Below are positions 31,317-41,200 of a stretch of 43,500 nucleotides of DNA, in pieces. Positions within the stretch are counted from its first letter, which is position 1. Each line of letters opens with the position of its first letter. The position numbers were made by a program, and so were the translations under genes. The notes below the pieces were generated by a model. The model was not told the origin of the DNA. It worked only from the letters and a program-made list of their open reading frames with translations, and ran no database searches. Source of the stretch: CAJXUU01 sp963975265 (GTDB lineage: Bacteria; Bacteroidota; Bacteroidia; Chitinophagales; Saprospiraceae); contig CAXBGT010000020.1 of the NCBI GenBank assembly GCA_963975265.1, positions 1-43,500 on the forward strand. Reading direction: 5' to 3'.

Positions 31317-34241
31317 ATGGCGGCAATAAGATTAGTAAAAATAGCGAAAGAACTTAACGTAGGTACGAGCACTATCGTAGACTTCCTAAAAGGGAAGGGT
31401 TATGATATTGAAAATAAGCCTACTTCTAAGATTTCGGATGAGATGCATGATGAGTTGCTTCTAGAGTTTAGTGATTCTATGGCAGCAAAAGAAAAGGCTG
31501 ACAAGTTAGTCATCGGAAGTCGTTATGAGAATAAGGAAGAAAAGCCAGCGCCTCCGGTAGTAAAAGTACCTGAGCCAGCACCAGCACCAGTAGTAGTGAA
31601 AGTTCCAGCACCTGCTCCGGAACCAGAACCTGTAAAAGAGGTAGTAATTCCTGAAGTAAAAGTAGAGCCTGCTCCTACGCCTGTTGTCAAAATAGAAGTT
31701 CCAAAGGAAGTAGAAGAAAAAATAGAGGCGATCAAGGAAATTGTTGCTGAAAAAGAGGAAGCTCCTAAAAGGTTAGTTCCTGGGATCAAAGTGTTAGGAA
31801 AAATCGACCTTAGTACAGCTGGGAAACCGCCAAAGAAAGCTAAAAAAGAAGAACCTAAAAAGGAGGCTACTCCAGAGGTGAAATCTAAAGAGAAGCCTAA
31901 AGCTGTAACTGAAAAGCCAGTAAAAGTAGAGGAAACACCGAAACCAGCGACAAAAGAGACAACCCCAACAAAAGGAACTAAAGCTCCTGTGGTAGAGGAA
32001 ATGATGAGAGCTAAAACTCCATCTTTAGCGGGTCTCAAGATCCAAGGGAAGATCGACTTGAGTACAATTCAGCCAGATAAGAAGCCGAAAAAAGATACTA
32101 AAAAAGCCGAAGTCGATAGAAAGAAAAGAAAGCGTAAAAAGATACCAGCTAAAGGTGTTCCTGCTACAGGTGGTGGTAGTAATAGAGCGGGTAGCAATAG
32201 AGCGGGTAGCAATAGAGCGGGTAGCAATAGAGCGGGTAGCAATAGAGCAGGTAGTAACAGAGGCGGAACCTCATCAAGAGGAAGTAGTCGTAGAGATGAA
32301 GTAAAAGAAGTTACTCAAAAGGAAATCGACGATAAAATCAAAGCTACTTTGGCTAGATTATCTGGTGGCGGAAAGAATAAACGTTCAAAGATAAGAAGAG
32401 ATAATAGAGACGATAAGAAAGAAAAGCAAGAGATTAAAGACTTAGAAGCTGTAGAAACAACATTAAAAGTGACTGAGTTTATCTCAGTTTCTGAATTGGC
32501 CAGCCTCATGGAGAAAGCGGTGACAGAAGTTATTATGACTTGTATGTCCCTTGGTGTGATTGTATCTATTAACCAACGATTGGACGCGGAAGTGATCGAA
32601 TTAGTAGCGTCTGAGTTTGGTTTTGAAGTAGAGTTTATCGGAGCAGATGAAGATTCAGAAGAAGAAGAAGAAATCATCGATGATCCAGCAGACTTGATGC
32701 CAAGAGCACCGATCGTAACTGTAATGGGTCACGTAGATCATGGTAAAACATCATTATTAGATTTTATCAGAAACGCAAATGTTGCGGATGGTGAGGCAGG
32801 GGGTATTACACAGCATATTGGTGCATACGAAGTAGTCGCTGGTCCTGATAAGAAGAAAGTTACGTTCTTAGATACACCAGGTCACGAAGCCTTTACGGCC
32901 ATGAGAGCAAGGGGTGCAAAGGTGACGGATGTTGCTATCATAATAGTTGCAGCGGATGACAAGATAATGCCTCAAACTAAAGAAGCAATATCTCACGCAC
33001 AAGCAGCGGGAGTTCCTATTGTATTTGCGATCAACAAGATTGATAAAGATGGTGCAGATCCAGAAAGAATTAAAGCTGAGCTTGCGCAAATGAATTTTCA
33101 AGTTGAAGATTGGGGTGGTACGTATCAATCACAAGATATATCAGCTAAGAAAGGTGAGAATATTGATAAGTTATTGGAAAAAGTACTTCTGGAATCTGAA
33201 TTACTGGAACTCAAAGCGAATCCTAGTAGAGAGGCACACGGTACAGTAATAGAAGCCTCACTTGATAAGGGAAAAGGATATGTTACTAAGATGCTCGTTC
33301 AAAATGGGACATTGAGAGTAGGAGATTCTATGGTCGCTGGATCACACTCAGGTAAGGTGAAGGCAATGTTCAATGAGAAAGGAAAGAGAGTGAAAGAAGC
33401 TGGACCTTCAGCTCCTGTATTGGTTCTAGGATTGAGTGGTGCACCACAAGCGGGTGAAAAGTTCAAGATAATGGAGTCAGAGCAAGAGGCTAGACAATTG
33501 GCAACTAAGCGTTCTCAGATCGAAAGAGAACAATCTAACAGAGCAAGCAAGCGTATATCACTTGATGAGATTGGAAGAAGATTGGCTCTTGGTAGTTTCA
33601 AAGAATTGAACTTGATCGTGAAGGGTGATGTAGATGGATCGATCGAGGCACTTTCTGATGCTTTGATCAAGCAGTCTGTTGAGTCTATCCAAGTAAATGT
33701 AATACACAAGGCAGTAGGTCAGATCGTAGAATCAGATATTCTATTGGCTTCTGCATCGGATGCGATCATCATTGGGTTCCAAGTAAGACCGTCATCAAAT
33801 GCTAGACAACTAGCAGAAAGAGAAGGTGTAGAAATCAAAACATACTCCATCATCTACGAAGCGATCGAAGAGATCAAATTGGCGATGGAAGGCATGCTAG
33901 AACCTACGAAAGAGGAGAAAATCCAAGGACAAGTTGAGGTTCGTGAAACATATAAGATATCTAAGATCGGTACAATTGCAGGTTGTTATGTTACAGAAGG
34001 TAAAATCTATAGAAACAGTCACATCAGAATAATCAGAGATGGTATTGTTGTATATCCTACGAAAGAGGGTGTAGTTGGTGAAATTTCTGGATTGAAGCGA
34101 TTTAAGGATGACGCTAAAGAGGTGAAGTTTGGGTTTGAGTGTGGTATCACAATCAAAAACTTCAATGACATCAAAGCTGGTGATATTATCGAGCCATATG
34201 AAATTATTGAAGTGAAACAGACCTTAAAGGGTAGTAAATAA
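31317..34241 (+). CDS. infB: Translation initiation factor IF-2
   Basis: IF-2 delivers initiator fMet-tRNA to the 30S subunit and hydrolyses GTP on subunit joining. The 974-residue protein starts with an IF2N domain (IRLVKIAKELNVGTSTIVDFLKGKGY is its 1-30 region, given here in part) and a long P/A/E/K-rich linker to about 330. It includes five NRAGS repeats. A second IF2N domain is seen at about 385-445. The GTPase motifs are GHVDHGKT at 471-478, DTPGHEA from 519, and NKID from 573. Domains II-IV follow, ending KFGFECGITIKNFNDIKAGD. ATG 31317 is preferred since AIRLVKIAKELN is the family start. It is the last gene of the rimP-nusA-infB operon and is followed by a strong terminator. Confidence 0.97.
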   Translation: MAAIRLVKIAKELNVGTSTIVDFLKGKGYDIENKPTSKISDEMHDELLLEFSDSMAAKEKADKLVIGSRYENKEEKPAPPVVKVPEPAPAPVVVKVPAPAPEPEPVKEVVIPEVKVEPAPTPVVKIEVPKEVEEKIEAIKEIVAEKEEAPKRLVPGIKVLGKIDLSTAGKPPKKAKKEEPKKEATPEVKSKEKPKAVTEKPVKVEETPKPATKETTPTKGTKAPVVEEMMRAKTPSLAGLKIQGKIDLSTIQPDKKPKKDTKKAEVDRKKRKRKKIPAKGVPATGGGSNRAGSNRAGSNRAGSNRAGSNRAGSNRGGTSSRGSSRRDEVKEVTQKEIDDKIKATLARLSGGGKNKRSKIRRDNRDDKKEKQEIKDLEAVETTLKVTEFISVSELASLMEKAVTEVIMTCMSLGVIVSINQRLDAEVIELVASEFGFEVEFIGADEDSEEEEEIIDDPADLMPRAPIVTVMGHVDHGKTSLLDFIRNANVADGEAGGITQHIGAYEVVAGPDKKKVTFLDTPGHEAFTAMRARGAKVTDVAIIIVAADDKIMPQTKEAISHAQAAGVPIVFAINKIDKDGADPERIKAELAQMNFQVEDWGGTYQSQDISAKKGENIDKLLEKVLLESELLELKANPSREAHGTVIEASLDKGKGYVTKMLVQNGTLRVGDSMVAGSHSGKVKAMFNEKGKRVKEAGPSAPVLVLGLSGAPQAGEKFKIMESEQEARQLATKRSQIEREQSNRASKRISLDEIGRRLALGSFKELNLIVKGDVDGSIEALSDALIKQSVESIQVNVIHKAVGQIVESDILLASASDAIIIGFQVRPSSNARQLAEREGVEIKTYSIIYEAIEEIKLAMEGMLEPTKEEKIQGQVEVRETYKISKIGTIAGCYVTEGKIYRNSHIRIIRDGIVVYPTKEGVVGEISGLKRFKDDAKEVKFGFECGITIKNFNDIKAGDIIEPYEIIEVKQTLKGSK
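32181..32255 (+). repeat. 15-bp in-frame minisatellite in infB (5 units)
   Basis: Four identical 15-bp units (AATAGAGCGGGTAGC) at 32181-32240 are followed by one unit with two changes at 32241-32255 and a diverged sixth at 32256. They encode NRAGS repeats in the disordered linker of IF-2. Being in frame, copy number changes would keep the gene open. Confidence 0.95.
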
Positions 34242-34274
34242 GAGTCAAGTGCTCGCTATCTATAAGTAAATATA

Positions 34275-34310
34275 AATCCCTAGATGAAATTTTATCTAGG
34301 GATTTTTTTG
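34275..34310 (+). terminator. Rho-independent terminator after infB
   Basis: AATCCCTAGAT (34275-34285) pairs with ATCTAGGGATT (34294-34304) around an 8-nt loop, followed by a T run. It ends the rimP-nusA-infB transcript. Confidence 0.92.
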
Positions 34311-34333
34311 TGATAGTTTTCAAAAAATAGTAG

Positions 34334-35116
34334 TTGATCAAAAAAGAAAAAATCAAATCATTTCTAGATAAGAAAGTCAAGCACTATAATGTGTCTGGCT
34401 TTATTGACTTAGATCCGGTTGGAATCCCTCATCGATTTACAAAAAAAGAAGATATAGAAATAACGGCATTCTGGACGTCGATCTTAGCATGGGGACAAAG
34501 GGTTACCATCATCAATAAAGCAAATCAGCTTTTTGAATTGATGGATGACTCTCCGCATGACTTTATTGTTAATCATGAGGAAAGTGATCGAAAAAGATTT
34601 GCTGAATTTAAGCATAGGACTTTCAATTATACTGATACGATTTATTTTTTAGAATTTTTGCAGAATCATTATAAAAAGTATGATTCGCTAGAAGATGCAT
34701 TTTTGGTAGACGGTAAGTTTATAGATGTGGAGACTTCGTTGATTCATTTTCGGGAATACTTCTTTGATCATCCCTATGCACCTCAAAGGACAACCAAGCA
34801 TATCGCAAGTCCAGCTCGTAAATCTACTTGTAAGAGACTTAATATGTTTCTTCGTTGGATGGTGAGAGAAGATGATAATGGGGTAGATTTTGGTATTTGG
34901 AAACGTATTCCAACTTCGGCTCTTATGATGCCTTTGGATGTGCATGTGGAGAGAGTCGCTAGGCATATTGGAATATTAAAAAGGAAGCGGAGAGATTGGC
35001 AAACGGTGATAGAGTTGACGGAAAATCTACGCCAATTTGATCCAATAGATCCCGTGAAGTATGATTTTGCGTTGTTTGGAATGGGTGTTGATGCAGACAT
35101 TGATCTTTTGGGGTAG
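34334..35116 (+). CDS. TIGR02757 family protein (HhH-DNA-glycosylase-like)
   Basis: The 260-residue protein matches the Bacteroidota/Campylobacterota family TIGR02757: FIDLDPVGIPHRFTKKEDIE, ITAFWTSILAWGQRVTIINK, DFIVNHEESD, then KRLNMFLRWMVREDDNGVDF and SALMMPLDVHVERVARHIGI, ending DPVKYDFALFGMGVDADID. The helical C-terminal part, with a DVH motif in the position of the HhH-GPD aspartate region, resembles endonuclease III-type glycosylases, but there is no lysine or Fe-S cysteine cluster in the expected place and activity is unproven. The start is TTG at 34334; no in-frame ATG lies nearby. It is a lone gene between two terminators. Confidence 0.87.
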   Translation: MIKKEKIKSFLDKKVKHYNVSGFIDLDPVGIPHRFTKKEDIEITAFWTSILAWGQRVTIINKANQLFELMDDSPHDFIVNHEESDRKRFAEFKHRTFNYTDTIYFLEFLQNHYKKYDSLEDAFLVDGKFIDVETSLIHFREYFFDHPYAPQRTTKHIASPARKSTCKRLNMFLRWMVREDDNGVDFGIWKRIPTSALMMPLDVHVERVARHIGILKRKRRDWQTVIELTENLRQFDPIDPVKYDFALFGMGVDADIDLLG

Positions 35117-35142
35117 TTGGAAGAAACTAATTTTATTGAAAC

Positions 35143-35185
35143 AAAAAAGCACTACTCTAATAAAAGAGCAGTGCTTTATTTTTAT
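35143..35185. terminator. Bidirectional terminator between TIGR02757 and giant-protein genes
   Basis: AAAGCACT, one mismatch, then CTCT pairs with AGAG and AGTGCTTT around an AATAAA loop. A run lies on the left and TTATTTTTAT on the right, so it can stop transcription from both sides. Confidence 0.85.
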
Positions 35186-35214
35186 ATTTAAGGAAGAATC
35201 TCCCTTCTTATACA

Positions 35215-38200
35215 TTAGCGTATGATAGTAATATCTCCGTTTCTAACACGATCTCTTCCATCTTGGAAATACGTAACTGAATATACATATACCGCTGGCT
35301 GAAGATCAGCATTTTTATACTTACCATCCCAAGTTATCAAAGTATTCAACGGACTATAAGGTGCAATTACTTCGAAAACAAGATTTCCCCATCTATCCAA
35401 TATTCTTACTGAATTCACTATTACTTCAGGATCTCCAGTAGCAATCATCCATAAATCATTTTCGCCATCGTTATTAGGTGATATGATATTTGGGATATCG
35501 ACTGTATATATAGGATCTGGTTCGGCTACTTCTACTTCTATAGATCTTACAACAGAACATCCATTGTTATAGAATACGGTCACCTCATAGGTTGTATTCA
35601 CAATCGGTTCTTCGTTTGATAAACTGAAACATCCAATCTCGTTACAAATAACACTTCCATTCGCAGTCCATACGATAGAATCTATAGCTAGACCTGTGAA
35701 CAATGATTGCTCGATACTATAGTTAGATGATTCACCCACGATCAATTCTGTAGACCCAGTAATTGTTGGCATTGGTTCTGCTGGTACTACAACTGTCACT
35801 GAAGTCTCTGCTGTACAATTATTACCATCTGTTACTAAGATATCGAACGTACCTTCCATCACTTCACTCACCAAAGCAATATCGACTCCTCCTTCTGTTA
35901 CAGTATAGATTCCGTCTCCATTCATCGGGACAATGTTCAAAGTTGTAAAAGTATCATCATAACAATCAATAGGATCAGCAATCGCAGTCACTTCAGGGTT
36001 TTCAAATATGTTGAATGTAATAGAATCCATAAATTCTTCACAACCAAATGGTTCTATCCAAGTGTAAAGGATAGTGTGTGAACCTACACCTGCAGCTACT
36101 GGGTCGAATGTTCCAGATATAGGGTCTACGCCTGTACCAGAATAGAATCCTGAACCATCTCCTGTGTTATCAATCAATTCTGCTAAGACATCAACTGAAC
36201 CTAAGTCATCTGCAAAACAGAAGTCAGTGTCACCTCCCATAGCCGATACATCAACAGCGACTTCTATGCATGCTAAAGTTGGGCAAGTGACAGTGTTCAT
36301 TACATCAGGGCAAGCGCAGTCGCTGATTGCCACTACTCTTATAGATACTTCTATTCCTTCTGGTAGATTATCAGCTAAGAAGGTAGTAGTGGATTGTATA
36401 CCTTGAGATGTTTCTGGTCCGTTATCCACAGTTAAAAATATCTCATATTCAGTTGCACAATCTACTCCGTCCCAAGAGTATGAAACACTTGTTTCGGCAG
36501 GAGAACAAACTAACGGGCCAAACATTAATTCTGGCTCTACTATAATCGTCGCCATCGCAGGAGCCGTATTACATGCGCCATTGGTAACATCTAACATTAT
36601 ATTAAATATGCCCTCTGTATTGAATGTAGCTTCATACTCATTTGGATTTGCAGTGGCTGTAACTGTAACATCAGAACCTGACCAATCTATGTTTTGATTT
36701 GGTAAGTTTGATCCAGTAAATGTAAAAGGAAGAGTAGAACCAACACAAATTGGATCAAGTGCGACATCAAATGAAGCAGCTGGGGTTTGAGTGATATTCA
36801 CAGTGATATTATCAGAATAACCGCCACACCCATTTTCTATATATTCTACATTTATAGTAACAGGTCCCTCAGGGAGTCCATTAGGATCAAATTGAGTTCC
36901 CGTTACACCATCTCCGGACCATATAAAATCACCTGAATCATCTCCATCACCATCAGCAATTGCAGATAAATCAACAACAGCATTAGTCCCATCTACACAG
37001 TACTCCGTTGGAATTGCATTAATAGTCACATCTACTGAAGGACAAGCCTTAGCAAAACATTGTTGCACATCGAAACTACCAGGGCATTTATTTCCTGATA
37101 TTACAGTAATAGATATTGATATACTATCATCAGGGTTTAAACCACCTTGTGCATAGAATAGATCAGTTGTGGTAAACGGTGGATCTACAGATCCATCAGC
37201 ATTAGTCACAGTCACTAAGTATCCTGTAGCTCCAACAATTGGATCCCATCCAAATGCTACATTATCTATTTCTTGTGAAGTACAGTCAATAACTACAGGT
37301 TCTAATTCTGGATCTACAAAGACCGTTCTTGCGAATTCAGATGATTCACAACCATCTTTTATCACTGTCAATGTGATTGTATGTTCACCAGTCTGAGTAA
37401 ACGTAATTGTAGGATTAGATTGGTCGAATGTTTGACCATCAGTTACCGTATAATCAGATGAATTAATTCCTGCAGTTCCTTCATAGGTCAAGGTGATTGC
37501 ATCCAAAATACAAACAGTATCCACATTCGGTGAGAACAATGCTGTTGGTGTTTCCAATACTTCTATTTGGATCGTTTGGTTTCCAATACATGGTACTGGA
37601 TCATCTGTCATAAATAAATATGAGATAGTATTTATTCCAATATTTGCCTGTAGAGGGTCAAATGTACCAGCTACTGAATCGATAATACCAGGACCAGAAT
37701 ATTGTCCTGTTCCCGTTTCTCCACTTGTTATTACTGATGAGATATCAATGTTTCCAACAATATCAGCTGTACAAACAGAAATCAATGTACCAGGTCCGCC
37801 ACCAGCGTCAAGCGTAATAGTAGGGGCAACACAAGTCTGAGAAGTGCAACCCGGTGCTGTGCCTACGACCATCACACATGCATCTCCAGTGAAGACTATT
37901 AGTTGTATAGTAACGGTCTCCCCTTCATTTAAGCCAGTCACTGTGAATGTATTTCCATTTAATGTTCCTGTATGAAGATCGCCATTTGAATCCGTAGAAG
38001 TTACAATTACATCATATCCTGTTGCTCCTGTCACATCAGCCCAAGTAAAGCTAACCTCTCCTGTTGCAGGATTACAGTTAACAGTCGGTGCAGCTAATGG
38101 AGCAATTGTACTCACAACTTGGAACGTCTCTGTAGAGGTACATCCTCCATTATGCAATACTGTCAATGTGATTGTATGGTCGACACCACCATCTGCCCAA

Positions 38201-41200
38201 CTGACTTCATGCGGTCCAGGTCCATTTCCACCCGTTGCATTGTTGATTGTTCCACCATCAAAATCCCACGTGTAACTGTCTATATCCGTTTGATCTCCTG
38301 AGAACATGATTACAGTTGAGCTATCTTGACACACTTCTGCTGTAACAGAAAAGTCAGGAGATAGTAATGGTACCAATGTTATATTTATTGATGTAGGATC
38401 TCCTTCTCCACAACCATTTACGCCTGTTAAAGATATGGTTCCTCCAGTATTTCCAGCCCAGTTGATCTGTACTGTTTGGTCAGATAATCCGCCGCCACTT
38501 AATACAGTAACTCCGGACGGTACCTCCCATATGTAATTGAATGCGTCGCCAAAATCAGATGCAGTATAAGTTTGAATACTATCAGATTCACAAATCATCA
38601 ATGGAGGACCTGTAATTGTAGGCATTGGAGGAAGTAAAGCCTCAAAGTCGATATCAACCATATATTCGAAAGTACACGTTACGCCATCTTTTACAACAGT
38701 TCCAGTCAATTTGTAGATACCACTACCAGTACTAGTAGGAGCGATATTATCTAAAATATCTGTTGGGTTGAATGTATCATCTGGTAAATCACTTCCACTT
38801 GGATCTGTCCAAACCCAAGTAATAAAACTTATGTCTGTAGACAAAGAAATATCGTAGGCAAATTCTAAAATTACTCCATCAGGAGTACAAATACCTTCTG
38901 TAAGCGTACCATTAAATATATCTAATATTTCTAATTCAATGTCAATAAGCGAGTCGCATTCATTTTCGTCTGTTGTATTTACTAAGGGAATATTCGGTAG
39001 TGAAAAAGTAATAGCACCTCCAAAAGTAGCTTCTGTATATTGAGTTCCATCAATAGTTATTGGTAAGTCGTCTCTACAAAAAGTCATATCTACTAACCCT
39101 ACATCAGAAACTGGGAAAAGAGCTAATTCTACTTCCTGCTCATACATACACCCTTGGGCCGTAGTAATCATAGCAGTATTTGAACCTATCATAAAAGCAG
39201 TAGCTGGATCTTGCCACCCATCGGTTGCATCACCATTTGGATCTACCGGATTCGTAGCATCGTCATCCATTAATGTTGTAACATCAAAATCAGCAATATC
39301 ACAAATGTTTTGTGTGTCAAATTCTTCATCATCTAGTCCAGCAATTATTACTGTTCTACAGAAGTTTCCACTCCAGTTCTGACATCCGTTGTTGATGTTA
39401 TTTATACAAACTATATATTCTCCTTCGTTTTCAAAAGTAACAGGAAGCATTCCATCTATTGTCATTGGTGCAGCATCACCTACAAATGGTCCACCAGATA
39501 CAGTGGTAATCGTCCATGAATGATCCACAGTAAGTTCTACCCCTTGTACTAAGAAATTGACATCTGCATTAGGGCAGTATGTATTCCCATCGATACACTC
39601 TATTGTACCTCCATTATCTATACACATATCTGTTGGTGTTAGATTTGGTGGTGTAGGTGTACCAGTAATGTCAACCTCATAACTACATACACTACCACTA
39701 CAACCATCAATAAAGAAATAATATGTCTGGCCTTCTGTTAGGACACTAGAGTCAAAAGATACTGGATTAGTACTACAGCCAGGATCACAGTAAACAGCTT
39801 CAGAAAATGTACAATCTGTATAAAGGCCAAGCTGAACGCCTTCTTGTGCGGTCGTACTTCCTGAGCAATTTGAAGGTGTTACTGTAACAGTGTAGCTTCC
39901 ACCATATGCAACAAAGGCAAACCATGAGGCATTGTGAGCACCTCCACCATTGTTATCAGAATTTTGACATAACGGTTGTGGTTGTGGTTGTGGAGAATTA
40001 GCACTTGGCATAATAGCACAGAAGGATGAAAGTTGATTAATATCGCAAATGATGTCTGCATCAGCAATCTGTTCACATACTGTACTCGCTAACGGATTTG
40101 GTATATTACAATTAAAGAAATAACAGAAATCAACATAGTCAACAAGTGGAGGAGTTGTAGGATCACAATTACTTAAAACTGTAAATGGCGTTGACTGAGC
40201 GGGTATACCGTCAGAACCGTTATCATCATTATCAACCATATCATTGGCATTATTTGACCCAGGGCAAGGTTCAGCACCATTTAATACTCCGCTAAAAGCT
40301 GTGATATCTATTTCTATATAATAATTTCCCGGACCTATTTGTATTCCTGGGTTTGATGGAAACTCATAGTCCCCACCTGTAGTTAATACATCATCAATTT
40401 TAGAATTGTCATCTGCATTGTAAAGATTCATTAAAACGCCGGCTGGACCACCTTCTGTTCCATTTTGAGTAGTACTACCATCATCATCATAGAAGACAGT
40501 TCCTGAGATTGAAATAAGCTGAAATACACCTGCATCCCATTTTGTCTCTTCATCTATGTCTTGAGACGTTATTTCGATGGTTGGTGTTTGACCAAACATA
40601 CCACCTGGCATAGGATTTACATCACTATCAGCTGTGTCATCGGCTCCTTCATCCTGTAAGGTGAATACAAACGGAGGGTTTGCAGGTCCCGGAGCTCCAG
40701 CAAATGAAAACTCTACATAATATTCCCCTGGAGGAACTAAATCAAATTCATACATTCCGCCACCTGCTGTTTTAGTAAGTGGTTGAGCAACACCGTCAGC
40801 ATCTAAAGCAATTGCACCTGTAGATACATCATATAAGTTTACATTAATATCATCAACCCCTGCCACACCATCATCATCAATTCCATTTCCATTTTCATCA
40901 CAGAAAACTTTATTACCAATCTTCGCCGGCAACCAAAAGCCTGCATCTATTCTTAATTCCTCATCTGTATCACCAGATTCAATCGTAATCACATGTGACC
41001 TTAGAAAATCAGGTCCCATCATATTATTAGCATCACTGTCATCATCAGGGTCATTGGCATCTGTATGTATAGCAAATTCTGTAGGATACCAATTCACACC
41101 ACCAATTGGGGCAGGAAGATTGAATTCTACTTGATAGTCCCCTGGTGTAACTAATGTAAACTGGTAGATACCGCCGACTGCGGTTATTTGATCAGGAACT

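Noticed and set aside
39879..40076. 65-codon minus-strand frame inside the giant gene
   Set aside because: It is an alternative frame of the SdrD/CxxC region of the giant protein, which has clear domains in the main frame.
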